A stretch of 64,000 nt of DNA from Cavia porcellus. Lineage: Eukaryota; Chordata; Mammalia; Rodentia; Caviidae. The stretch spans positions 4,616,785-4,680,784 of the forward strand of contig NW_026947502.1 in the NCBI RefSeq assembly GCF_034190915.1, in the 5' to 3' direction. Made by a program: the position numbers and the translations under genes. Below, in pieces: positions 45,329 through 55,128 of the stretch. The notes beneath the pieces were generated by a model. It saw only the letters and a program-made list of their open reading frames with translations, searched no databases and was not told the origin of the DNA. Positions within the stretch are counted from its first letter, which is position 1; each line of letters starts with the position of its first letter.

Positions 45329-45418
45329 GGGCCGGGAATTTAGTTCAGCGGCATAAGCGCCTGCTTAGCAAGCGTGAGGTCGTGAGTTCGATCCTCAGTA
45401 TTACAAAAAAAAAAAAAA
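45329..45418 (+). mobile_element. ID-like SINE
   Basis: gggccgggaatttagttcag through A-run; directly followed by a B1-like SINE. Confidence 0.88.
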
Positions 45419-45423
45419 CAACC

Positions 45424-45541
45424 TAGAGCCGGGCGTAGTGTCATACGCCTGTAATCCCAGCACTCAGAAGGCTGAGGCAGCAGGATCGTGATGAGTTCCG
45501 GACCAGCCTGGGCTACAAAGTGAGCTCAAGGCCAGCCTGCT
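45424..45541 (+). mobile_element. B1-like SINE, 3' truncated
   Basis: agagccgggcgtagtgtcat through caaggccagcctgc. Confidence 0.88.
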
Positions 45542-46149
45542 TTTTGATCATGGCACTGTGATTACATGAGGCATCAGCTGGGAGAAGGTGATAAAGGGGA
45601 CTTTGAAACCACTACCTTTGTAACTTTCTATAAATTCAAAATAAATTTTTGAAAACAAGATAGCTGAGTCATTTCATTTCTTTACTCAGAAGCTCCCGGA
45701 TGCTCCAATGCTCTCCGCAGCCTAAGGCTCAGAGGCTCTGGGTGGTGACCTCCCTCGCTTGGTGCCAGGACCAGTCATCCCCACTGGCCCCCAACACAGA
45801 CGCCCTTTCCTGCACCCCGAAAGCACATGGCCCCCCAAAGCCCTGTGCTGCGGGATGGTGGCAGTAGGGTGCTGCTATGAGCAGTGAGGGGTGGGAGTGA
45901 CAGGGCTCCAGGGCGCCGCCTGCCGGAGGGGACCAGTGCCCTGAAAGGCCGTGCAGGCGGCCCTCTATCCTTTAGACAGCGCCTTCCCGGGGAGCCGCGC
46001 CTTCCCACCCCGCAGGAGAACCCCCACCCTGTCACTTCCCTCTGCACATGCCTGCCCCTCTCCTCCACCTGTCCCCACCCCACCCCCTTTCTTTTTCTGT
46101 GCTGGGAACAACCCGTGCTATGCAAGTGCTTTACCACCAAGCTACAGCA

Positions 46150-46275
46150 CCAACATTTTCTCTTTTACTTCTCAGATAGGGTCTCGCTAAGTCACCCAGG
46201 CAGCGCTCACAATTGGGATCAGCACCCCCCCCCCCGCAGGTGCTGGGCCTACAGGTGTGCATCACACCCAGCATC
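46150..46275 (-). mobile_element. B1-like SINE with C-run
   Basis: agatagggtctcgctaagtc through gcatcacacccagc; contains a run of about 10 C. Confidence 0.65.
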
Positions 46276-46887
46276 ACCTTCCTCCCCTCTGTTGCCCTTC
46301 TTTCCCCTGGCCTAGCACAGATGTACTCATCCATTTCTTCAGACAAATCACCTGTCTCCACCCACGCTCATGCCCCCCAGGAAGGGCCTGTGCTATTGGC
46401 TCCTGACCTCCGAGACACAGCAGGCGCCCAATAAACACAACACGTAGGATGCAAATGAACTTGTAACTATGTGGGAATCCCTTGTAATTCCTTAAAATGT
46501 TTAAAATTCAGCTCATGCCACAGTTAAATAGATCGCTTTTATTAACTTATCCTATGCCATCCACTAGAGCAACAGCCATCAAAATATTTCAGATTATCTC
46601 CAGAGGCTAGAATTATGGGCTTTTGTTGTCTTTCCATATCTGCATGTTACACGTAACACTTTTGCTTAATCTTTTTTAAAATGCGGAATACTGATTTTAG
46701 AGAATACGTTTCCTGTTTTAAGTGGAATAAGAAAAGTATGCACCATATTTCCATTTTTTTAACAAGCATGCATAGCAAAAGAACAGTAATAGCTACTGGT
46801 GCAGGATTAGTGTTTGCTTATTTCTTGTCTCTTTTTAAAATTCTCTACATTAAAAACATAAATTCAAAATAAAGAAAAATAAAGATT

Positions 46888-46932
46888 GTCTGGCAAGCAT
46901 AAGGTCGTGAGTTCAATCCCTGGTACAAAAAA

Positions 46933-46955
<23 letters not shown>
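46888..46955 (+). mobile_element. 5'-truncated ID-like SINE
   Basis: Only the second half remains (gtctggcaagcataaggtcg onward) followed by about 25 A. Confidence 0.8.
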
Positions 46956-46964
<9 letters not shown>

Positions 46965-47017
46965 GAAAGAAAAAGAAAAGGACACCAGAGTGAACACAAA
47001 CTCAGGCCTGATAATTT

Positions 47018-47164
47018 TTTTTTTCTTTCCTTTTTGAGACAGGGTCTCACTGTGCAGTCCAAGCTGGCCTTGAGCTCACTTTGCGAGCCCAGGCTGTCCT
47101 CGAACTCACAACCACCCTCCTGCCTCAGTCCTGGGACTACAGGTGAGCGCCCCCACACTCAGCC
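47018..47164 (-). mobile_element. B1-like SINE
   Basis: Poly-T, gagacagggtctcactgtgc through cccccacactcagcc; borders the CpG-rich block. Confidence 0.88.
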
Positions 47165-47224
47165 ACCCGACAACTTTACCCCACAACTTAACGTACAGTG
47201 AAGTGACTGACTTTTCCAAAATTT

Positions 47225-47850
47225 CTAGACCAGCAGAGGGGGCCGGGAGGGCCATCGGCAGCCAGCCGGGCCGACCCAAAGACCCTGGACTCTCCCAGCG
47301 CACAGAAGCCGGGGACAGCGGTCCGCCTGCGGCTGCCGCCCGCGTCCCCTCCCGCACAACGGCCGGCCGGGGGAGGCCGCCCTTATCGGGCCATCGCCTT
47401 ACATAAGCGCTATCTCCGCGGCATCGCGCTCCCACGCTCCGGCCCGCGGGGACAGCGCCCCTGACTCACCCTGGGCTCGGGCTGCGGGCCCAGGTGCTTT
47501 CCCTGCTTCCTCCTCCGCGGGGACCCCGGGGAGCTGCCCGGCCTGGACTGCACAGGAAGGCGAGGCCCGGAGGGGGCAGCGCCGAGGGAGGCCTGGGCTG
47601 GGAGCAGGTGTGGGGGCGCGGGGTGCTGCCCCTGGCCGGGGGGATGAGCGGGAAGGGAGCGCCCTCGTCCTGCTCAGTGGGCAAATGCGGCGCCCCAGGA
47701 CCTGGCCCGGACCCCAGCAGGGAGACCGCAGGCTGCCCCTGCGGACGGACGGCTGGGGAAAGCGGGCACCGCCTCGGGCGCCGGGCCACTCACACCGCCC
47801 CGCCGGGGGACCTGCGGGCAGCCGGCCCGGTGCTAGGCCCAGCCTGAAGC
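47225..47850. promoter_or_regulatory. CpG-rich block upstream of IL13 with GATA motifs
   Basis: About 620 bases with very high G+C and many CpG, in sharp contrast to its surroundings, ending about 740 bases before the IL13 start codon. Near its left edge are two GATA-type motifs on the minus strand, TTATC at 47383 and CTATCT at 47410. Mouse Il13 has a conserved GATA3 response element (CGRE) about 1.6 kb upstream, and this is a positional candidate for it. Open frames inside it are by-products of high G+C. Confidence 0.45.
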
Positions 47851-48392
47851 CCGCTGTTCCAGGGAGCAAGCGGACCGCCCCTTGGTGTCCAGAGTCACTG
47901 TGGAAGCAGCTCCCCAAAGCAAGGATACCTAGGGAACCCAAATTAGGCTGGACCTTTCCTGAAGGCCCAGGAGTCACAGGTTTTATAATTCTTCCTTCTC
48001 ATTGTGGCCAAGCGGGGATGGGTGGGCTGAGAGAAGTGGACCTCACTCCTCCTCTTGTTCCGTTTGAATTTTGTATCCAAAGCAAGTACTACTCGGTGAT
48101 TTAACAGACTCACTCACTGAAAAGATAACACTCCCAGATGCTCACACCTGGCAGACACCTGGGTGCCAAGCCGTTCCGCTGTCCTAGTGACCACGGGGTC
48201 TTGGGAGGTTGGCTTTGGGTCACCTGTCGAGGTGCACAGGGTGCTCAACAGGCAAAAGCACCAAAGCGCAAAGCTGGCGCTGCCAATACCAGCTGCCCCA
48301 GGGCCCTCTCGCCAGCCCCTGGACCTGGGCCACTCGTATCTCGGAAACTCTGGCCTAGACCTTCCACTAGAAATCAAGCTCCTTCCTTTATG

Positions 48393-48528
48393 TGATGCTG
48401 GATTTTCCACAAACTAAGATCAAGATGAGTAAAGATGTGGTTTACAGATAGTGCCAGACACAGCAGAGACCAGAGGTTAAGCGTCACCCCTTGGGCCTAT
48501 AAAAGCTGCCACCAGAGGCCAAGGCCAC
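48393..48528 (+). promoter_or_regulatory. IL13: IL13 proximal promoter
   Basis: TATAAAA lies at 48498-48504, about 90 bases before the ATG, predicting a transcription start near 48528. Upstream are GATTTTCC at 48401-48408, an NFAT-type site, and AGATAG at 48446-48451, a GATA3-type site. NFAT and GATA3 are the known activators of IL13 in Th2 cells; occupancy here is inferred. Confidence 0.75.
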
Positions 48529-48592
48529 AAGCCACCCTGCGGTGCTCTCGTATCAGGCCTGCGCCTCTGCCCCTGTACCCGCCAGCGGCCTC

Positions 48593-48736
48593 ATGGCATT
48601 CTGGGTGACCGTGGTCCTTGCTCTTGCCTGCCTCGGTGGCCTCACCGCCCCAGGCCCTGTGCCCGTGTCTTCCACCGTAGCCGTGAGCATCAAGGAGCTC
48701 CTTGGGGAGCTGGTCAACATCACCCAGGATCAGAAG
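48593..48736 (+). CDS. IL13: IL13 exon 1 coding part
   Basis: ATG at 48593 was chosen because it gives the mouse-like MAFWVT start and is the first ATG in frame after the TATA box. The exon encodes the signal peptide and helix A (KELLGELVNITQDQK). The donor is gtgagt. Confidence 0.96.
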
Positions 48737-50265
48737 GTGAGTACGGGCCGGCTGGGGCAAGGCCACAAGCAGGCCAGGCCTGGTATGAGCTCCTGGGGCT
48801 CTGGAAGGCGTCCTCAGAGGAAGAGAGAGAAGCCAGGGGAGGGGCAGTGGCCCCTGGGGCACAGCACTGCTGTACCCCCACAGGCTCCTCCTAGGTAGAG
48901 AAAGGTCAGGCCCGCAGGACACTGAGCCCTTCTTCCAAGTGGGTTTGGAACCCTGCAGCATGGCTGCTGTCCACTGCATCAGTCCACATGTCCTCCAGGG
49001 AAGGATTCACTGGGGGACGGGTCCCCCCCCCCCATTGCCCAATCACTGATGATGTGCTAGGGCAGTGCTGGGTGCTTCAACAATACCCTGTCCCATTCAC
49101 ACCTCCAGAGGTGGCCCCGGTGGCCCCATTTTGCTAAGTGGGGGAGCAGTGAGGCAGACAGAGGCTGGGTCACCACAGGTGGGACCGAGGCCAGCACATC
49201 CGTGTCCCAGAGGGCAGGGCCGCAGGCAGGGCGCTTCCTGCACCAGGTGGTGGCTCTCCTACAGCAGCCTAGCCCCCCAGCCAGGCCTCCCCACCCCCCA
49301 GGCGGCCCGCTGCAGCTGAGTAAAGTCAGTCCCTTCCCAGCTGTGTCTCTCAGTTTCCCTCTCTCGGTCCCATGACCTGAGAGTCCTCCCCACAAACCTC
49401 CCGGCCCCTCCCGCCGGGCAGCAGTGAAGCTCCCGCATGTTGAGGGGTGCAGGGGGACCTGCCCTGCTGACTGGGGCGCCCCTCACCGGCTCCTTGCTCT
49501 CACAGACCCCGCTCTGCAACAGCAGCATGGTGTGGAGCGTGAACCTGACGGCCGGCCTGGTGAGGACTTGGGGGACCGTGGGCGGCGGTGGGGACCTCGG
49601 GCTGGGCTTCATGAGCCTGCACGCTTGGGGCTGGGCCCCCCAGCCCCCCGCCCAGACCCACTCCCCGGGGCCTGGGCCCACCCCTCCCTGTGGACACCCC
49701 CAGCCAGCCGTGCTGTGCCTGCCGCTCTGACCTTGTGGTTCCCCCCAGTGGTACTGCGCAGCCCGGGAGTCGCTGATCAACGTCTCCAACTGCAGCGCCC
49801 TCCAGAGGACCCAGAAGATACTGAGCGGCCTTTGCCAGCACAAGGCCTCTGCTGGGGTGAGCGCCCTTCGTCGTCTCCCCACCCCATGTCCACGTGGCAC
49901 CCAGGCTGGGTGGCCCAAGGGAGCGTTCACCCAGGGCTGGTGGCGGCAGGGACGTGGACTTTGGGATTTTCAGGACCTGGGCTCCTGACGCCTTCCTCCG
50001 CCTCATTTTCCACATCTATGAAATGGGTGACACCGATACCCAGTCGGTTGGGACTTTTTGGGGATCCAAGGCCACAGTGCCTGGAAAGGCCCCTGGCGAG
50101 TGCCAGCTCCCTCTACCTCTCCACCTCCCGCCAACGTGCCGGTCCTGCTATCCCCCGCAGGTCTCCAGCCTGCGCAGCCCAGACACCAAGATCGAGGTGG
50201 CTGAGTTCGTGAAGAAGCTGCGTATACACGTCCAGTGTCTTTACCGCCACGGAAAGTTCCACTGA
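48593..50265 (+). CDS. IL13: interleukin-13, complete four-exon gene (136 aa)
   Basis: IL-13 is a secreted four-helix cytokine of Th2 cells and ILC2s. It signals through IL-13Ra1/IL-4Ra and STAT6, driving mucus, IgE and alternative macrophage activation. The join is 48593-48736, 49506-49559, 49749-49856 and 50161-50265, all in phase 0. The signal peptide starts MAFWVTVVLALACLGG, matching the mouse start, with mature protein from about PGPVP. The four conserved disulfide cysteines are C52, C69, C81 and C95. N-glycosylation sequons are at N42, N53, N61, N77 and N80. The helix D segment DTKIEVAEFVKKL is typical. Oddities are W67 at the exon 3 start and an extra C127 near the C-terminus. It lies about 8.7 kb upstream of IL4 on the same strand. 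Confidence 0.97.
48737..49505 (+). other. IL13: IL13 intron 1
   Basis: 769 bases, GC-rich, no SINE recognised, with a C-run at 49023-49033. Confidence 0.9.
49506..49559 (+). CDS. IL13: IL13 exon 2
   Basis: 54 bases, the same size as in human. It reads TPLCNSSMVWSVNLTAGL, with the first disulfide cysteine and two glycosylation sequons. The acceptor is ctcacag and the donor gtgagg. Confidence 0.96.
49749..49856 (+). CDS. IL13: IL13 exon 3
   Basis: 108 bases reading WYCAARESLINVSNCSALQR and then TQKILSGLCQHKASAG, covering helices B and C with three conserved cysteines. The acceptor is ccccccag and the donor gtgagc. The opening Trp codon replaces the residues found there in human and mouse. Confidence 0.96.
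49857..50160 (+). other. IL13: IL13 intron 3
   Basis: 304 bases between gtgagc and cccgcag; unique sequence with no repeat seen. Confidence 0.9.
50161..50265 (+). CDS. IL13: IL13 exon 4, terminal coding exon
   Basis: The acceptor is tcccccgcag. It reads VSSLRSPDTKIEVAEFVKKL and then RIHVQCLYRHGKFH, ending TGA at 50263-50265. Helix D contains the arginine (in LYRHG) that aligns with the position of the human R130Q allergy polymorphism, keeping the ancestral Arg. C127 is unusual. Confidence 0.96.
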   Translation, partial: VSSLRSPDTKIEVAEFVKKLRIHVQCLYRHGKFH

Positions 50266-50870
50266 GGCACGGACGGGCGGAGCCAGCGCTCACTTTGCAG
50301 ACCCTTGGCTCCTTCGGACGTCAGGAGCCCCTGGGGGTGGGGAGAAGAGGGAGGCAGCTGCCCGCGACCGGCCGGCTTGAGCGTGGGAGGGGACCCCGTT
50401 GCTCTCCAGCGGCCACGCCCCCAGCACCCTGGCCAGCCGGAGCCCCTGGGCGGGCAGTGCCTTCCCGGATGCGGCCGGCAGGGGGCGTGCTTCACAGGGG
50501 GTGGGCGCTGTTTCCTTGGGTCCTTATTTATTATTGCATGTTATTTAAATGAGTGTTCGTCAGTATTGGGGTGGGGGAGACTGCGGCAGCCCGGGAGTCC
50601 CCAGAAGTGAGGGAGCGTGGGGCGGGTCGCAAGCACTGTACACACAACTCTGCTACCTCACTGGGGGCCGGGCCCTGCAGGTCCTGCCTCCCCAGCCCTC
50701 AGCTAAAGCATAATTTATTGTTTATTCCAAATATTTAAAGTTAAGTATTGAGAATGTGAGCAGAGAGTTAATAATATATGGGAGAGCGGGGTGGGGGGTG
50801 GGAGTCACTGAAGCGCTGTGTCACTGATGCTGACCGCGTCAACCTGGAATAAAAACCGTGACAGAGCCTG
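50266..50870 (+). other. IL13: IL13 3' UTR with AU-rich elements
   Basis: It contains four ATTTA pentamers, at 50526, 50543, 50713 and 50733, in two AT-rich islands within otherwise GC-rich sequence. Such elements destabilise cytokine mRNAs. It ends at AATAAA. Confidence 0.8.
50848..50853 (+). terminator. IL13: IL13 poly(A) signal AATAAA
   Basis: AATAAA 583 bases after the stop codon, following the AU-rich elements. It is the first canonical hexamer downstream. Confidence 0.8.
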
Positions 50871-51785
50871 GCTGCCTGTGCCTCTTTCTTGGCCCCTGGG
50901 GGCGCAATCTGTGTGCTGGGCTCAGAGGGAGGCAGCTGGCCAGAGCAGGGACAGCCGGCCAAGGGCCCCAGGTCCAGAAGCTGGGGTGAGAACCCCCTGC
51001 CCACCACAGCCCCAGCCAGAACAAGGGCTCAAAGCGGGTCTGGTGACACGACACGGGGACCCCAGACAGGCAAGAGGACTCTGCAGCTTGGTTAGTGCAG
51101 GTGGCTTTCTGGGGTCTCAGGCTGGTAAGCGGCAAAGCCCACAGCTGAACAGAAAGGACCCCGGCTCTATAGCCCGTGCTCCTAAGAACTGTCGCTCTCC
51201 CAGTCCTGATGTAACCCATGGGGATCACCCCACCCTCTGAAAGCCTTGGTCTGCTCTGTGGCGTGTCCCCCCAGGGTGCAGTGTCTGGACGCACCTGCAG
51301 CCCCGGCTGGGGGACTGGCCTTACCTGTACTGCTCCAGGAGGCCTCTGCATCTTCCTAGAGAGCCAGGTCTGCAGGCCACAGCCCGGCAATGCAGGGTGG
51401 CCCAGGACACAACACCTTTGGAGCAGGGAGCAAGTTATCAGGGTGGCAGGTGGCTGCCCATGCTGGAGCCCCAGAGCCACTCACAGCCCTGCATTATCTG
51501 AGCGACAGCAGAGACCTGGCCAAGGGGCTAGGGACAGTGACTCTCTGCCACCTGAGGAGAGAGGGAACCAGTGCTGGAGCCAGGCCCCCCCAGGAGGACT
51601 TTGGAAGGGGCACGGGCTGTGCAGGGTAGGGCTTATGGCTGGCTGGACGAAGGCTGAATATGAGGGAACCATGGCAGAGCAGAGCTCAGGGACATCTCAA
51701 CATCTGGACCTCTCAACATCTGGAGCCTCATCTTTGACCAGCATCTTCTCCAAGACATGGCGCTATGAGTCCAAAGAGCCAGAGG

Positions 51786-51870
51786 GGCTGCAGGGTTAGC
51801 TCAGCGGCACGAGTACCTGTCTGGGAAGCACCAGGTTGCGAGTTCAATCCCCGATACCAAGAAAAAAAAG
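51786..51870 (+). mobile_element. ID-like SINE
   Basis: gggctgcagggttagctcag through ccgataccaagaaaaaaaag. Confidence 0.85.
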
Positions 51871-52929
51871 CTGGAAACACACCCAGTGAAACCCCACAAG
51901 AACCCCTTGCAATCAAAGCTTGGCCCCTGGGGCTCCTGGCAGGGAGGGTTCCCAGGGATTTTTGTTGGGGACCTCTATCTCAGTCAGTTTAGCCGACTGT
52001 GCCAAGTGCTGCCACTAGGGGTCCACAGCTCGCCACCTCCTCGCCCCACTGGGCTCCCGCCCTAGCACTTGTGCAGCTGCCTCTGGGCCTGGGGACCTGT
52101 GATCCCCGGCAGGGTGCCGCAAGCCAGAGCGCTCCCCAGGGACTAAGGATGCCTCCAGAGCTCAAAAGCACAGCCGATGTGACAATGTGACGACAGAGGT
52201 GGCCAGGTCGGAGTAAAAGAGGAGAAGCAGGAAAAAGGTGTTTGTCAGCCCCCAAGGCTGGGACGAACCCTGGGGTCCCTGCCGGGAGCTCTCTGGGGCC
52301 TGAGGTAGCCTGGCTTCTTCCATGCACAAGTCAAACCCTGGGCAGGGCCAGGGAGAAGAGATCAGAGTGCCTGAGTGGGAGGATGCTGCTGTGGGGGCCC
52401 CATGAGGGAAGCCCCTCAGCACCCCCAAAACCCCCGGCTATGAGGTTTCTCTAGAAGAGGGGCCAGGGCGCAGGTGAGAAGTGAGACAGACATACGTGAG
52501 TTTCCGGTGAGCTCTCATCAAACACCTCTGCTTGCCGCGCAAATGAGGTGTCAGAAAACTCTCCAGTCACTAGGCGGTTTCTCTGAGACCAGCCCTGAAC
52601 TGCTTGGGACGGGAAGGAGCAGGTACAGGGGAAGCAGGCCTCCTCTACTCCCCTGTGCCCAGGGACAGCCTGGGGTGACGAGGAGTCAGCTTCTCAGGTT
52701 TCCAGTGCCGCCTACAGGGAGGGGGGGCCTGGGACCTTCTGCTTGGCCCCACCATTCGCTGGTCAGCGGCACCAAACTCCAGCCCTGCTCCCCAGCGACC
52801 CCCTGCTGGGGAGGCCGGAGTTGTGAGGTGGAGCTGGCCATGTCCCCCTGTGTGGACATGCTGGCCACTCTAGGCTTCTTGAGGCGCAGGCTGGCCAGGA
52901 CAGTCCCCCTCCCATACACTGCCCTGTCT

Positions 52930-53180
52930 TATTCTGAAAAAAAGAAGTCACAAGGTCTCATTATCTAAATTCATTTCTCAGCTCCACCCAAAGAGACAGG
53001 GCACAAGGTTTGCAACGAACTTTCCCAGATCAACTGATTTCTCGGCAGCCAGGGAGGCCCCATGACGAGGCATTTGAAATCCCAGAAGTGATTTTCTACT
53101 TACGACCTCACTTTCTGTTGCTACCTCTCCCTTCCAGCCTTCTGTGTGGAAAGTGATTCTCTTGCTGCAGCATCAGAAAC
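52930..53180. promoter_or_regulatory. candidate CNS-1-like conserved noncoding element
   Basis: A repeat-free, lower-GC island inside the GC-rich IL13-IL4 spacer, with a GATA-type motif (TTATCT near 52961). The choice rests on position and base composition only; conservation was not tested. Confidence 0.22.
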
Positions 53181-53486
53181 TCCTAGCCCGAGCCCTGCCT
53201 GGGCTGCGGTGTGGTCAGAGGTGACGCAGCCTCAAATTAAATATAGCAACGCTCGTCAATGGACAGGCGTGCAGGGCTGCACCGATGCTTCCGAAACTCA
53301 GGGAGGAAGGGCCCAGCAGGCCACGGCGTCTCCTCTGTTCCTGCCTCCCTGTGGCCTGGTGACCCCATGACCAGAAGATCCACAACACCTTGGCCACCTG
53401 ATGTCTTCCAGCAGGGGACCAGCGGGGACAGCTTGTCAAGAAAAGCAGTATCACTAGTCTCAAAGACATATACACACACACAAAAA

Positions 53487-53644
53487 GTCAGGCCTGGTGG
53501 TGCACTCCTATAATCCCAGCATTCAGAAGGCTGAGGCAAGAGGATTGTTGTGAGTTCAAGACTGGCCTTGGCTACAAAGTGAGCTCAAGGCCCGCCTGAG
53601 CTGCATAGCGAGACCCGGTCTCAAAAAGACAAAAAAAAAAAAAG
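53487..53644 (+). mobile_element. B1-like SINE
   Basis: aggcctggtggtgcactcct through ggtctcaaaaagac and A-run. Confidence 0.9.
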
Positions 53645-54970
53645 GAAAGAAAGATAAAGAAAGGGAGCATCTTACCTTCCTCTCTTTTCTGTTTCTCACA
53701 TTTTCTGTAAAGCGCATATTTTCATTTCCCAATAAGGAGCAAAGACAAATTTAAACTGAGAAAAACTGAAAACGGCCTGCAGATGACGCCTGGCCCTCCG
53801 GAGGGGGCTGCTCAGCAGCGCAGGGCAGGGGCAGGGCCCAGCGGGTGCCAAGGGAAGAACTGGGAGGGGCGCGGGGCCGAGGTCCCCTCCTCCTCAGGAC
53901 CCACTGTGCCAACAGCAGTTCTGGGGTGTCCACCCGGCCCTGACCTGCTGGGAGCAGAAGAGCTGGGAATGCAGGGGCAGCCGGCCCAGCCGTAGGTGAG
54001 GGACATCAGGGCTCAGGGCAGTGCAGGGATGCCAGCTGCCCACGCAGCCACTCGGTCTGTGCTCCCAGCTCCACTCTGTCCCCAGGGGCTGTGACAAGGA
54101 CTTCAGGGTACAGCGACCCCTGACCTCAGTCCTGTGGTGTCCTGATACCTAGGCCTGGGCCGAGTCTCCGCGGCCCCTGGGACTACAGCTGCATCACCTC
54201 CTCCACCAAGGAGCCCTGCACGGGGGCCTGTAAGGTGCTCCCGGTCCTGGAGAGGTGTGCGGACGCACGCGTATAGACAGTGCATCCTCTGTGCATCCGA
54301 GTGCTGTGTACACCGCAGCACGTATTGCAACAGCCACAAATAACACTGTGCCTTTCGCCTGAGTCTGGGTTTTCGGATCCTAAGGTGAGTGCCCCACCCC
54401 TTACAAATGGCCCATATGGCTCCTAGGAAATTTTAAACATTCATTATAACAAATTCCAAATGGCTCAGAAGTCACTCGCAGGTCTCTGCTACCGCCTGGA
54501 ACCAATGGCTGATTCTGCCATCTCCAACTCCGACCCTGAGGCAGTGGAGGCACAGGCTTGGCGGCGCCGGACCCCTGGGGCAGCTGCACCCAGCACCCAG
54601 GCCCTCAGAGCTGGCCGCAGGAGACTCCACCCTCTGGCCCTGTGTGGCCACAATCTGGCCCTCCCTCTCCCCTCGGGAGGACGGGAGGACGCTGTGCTGG
54701 TGTCGCCTCTTATCTCTGACCTCTCTGTCCAGCCAGCAGGCTGCAGCCTCCTCACTGGCTGCTGATGGCCCACTTGGTCCTTCCACAGGAGCTTGCATGC
54801 CCGGCTCTGTGGGGCTTCGAGGCCGTGGTCGCCCCCCGTCTTCCTTTGCCCCTGCAGTGACACACAGGGCTGTAGTGCCTCCAGGCTCCGAGCTGGGCCG
54901 CTCCTTACTCCCTGCCCTCTCAGGAGCCAGCGCTTTTCTTCCTCTTCCTCTTCCTCCTCTTCTTTCTTTT

Positions 54971-55128
54971 TTCTTTTCTTATTTTTGGTTTTTTTGAGAC
55001 AGTTGCTTTTTAGCGCAAGCTGGCCTTTGGGTCACTGGGTAGCTGAGGCTGGCTTCAGCCCCTCAGGGATCCTCCTGCTTCGGCCTCCTGAGCGCTGGAA
55101 TTTCAGGCGTGCACCGCCACACCTGGCA
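54971..55128 (-). mobile_element. B1-like SINE
   Basis: Pyrimidine tract, gagacagttgctttttagcg through gccacacctggc. Confidence 0.82.

Noticed and set aside
47399..47977. 192-codon minus-strand open frame upstream of IL13
   Set aside because: It lies in a CpG-rich block where stop codons are rare. It is Pro/Arg/Gly-rich low-complexity text with no family features, and overlapping frames on both strands are equally long.
48542..48592. Longer IL13 start upstream of ATG 48593
   Set aside because: The extended frame begins with GTG, not ATG. The ATG at 48593 gives the mouse-like signal peptide.
49259..49930. 223-codon minus-strand open frame over IL13
   Set aside because: Antisense shadow of GC-rich IL13 introns and exons, with no recognisable protein.
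49424..50212. 262-codon plus-strand open frame across IL13
   Set aside because: It runs through IL13 introns 1-3 and exons in the wrong frame. High G+C explains its length.
50839..51480. 213-codon minus-strand open frame after IL13
   Set aside because: Overlaps the IL13 poly(A) region, has no start context or family, and sits in GC-rich sequence.
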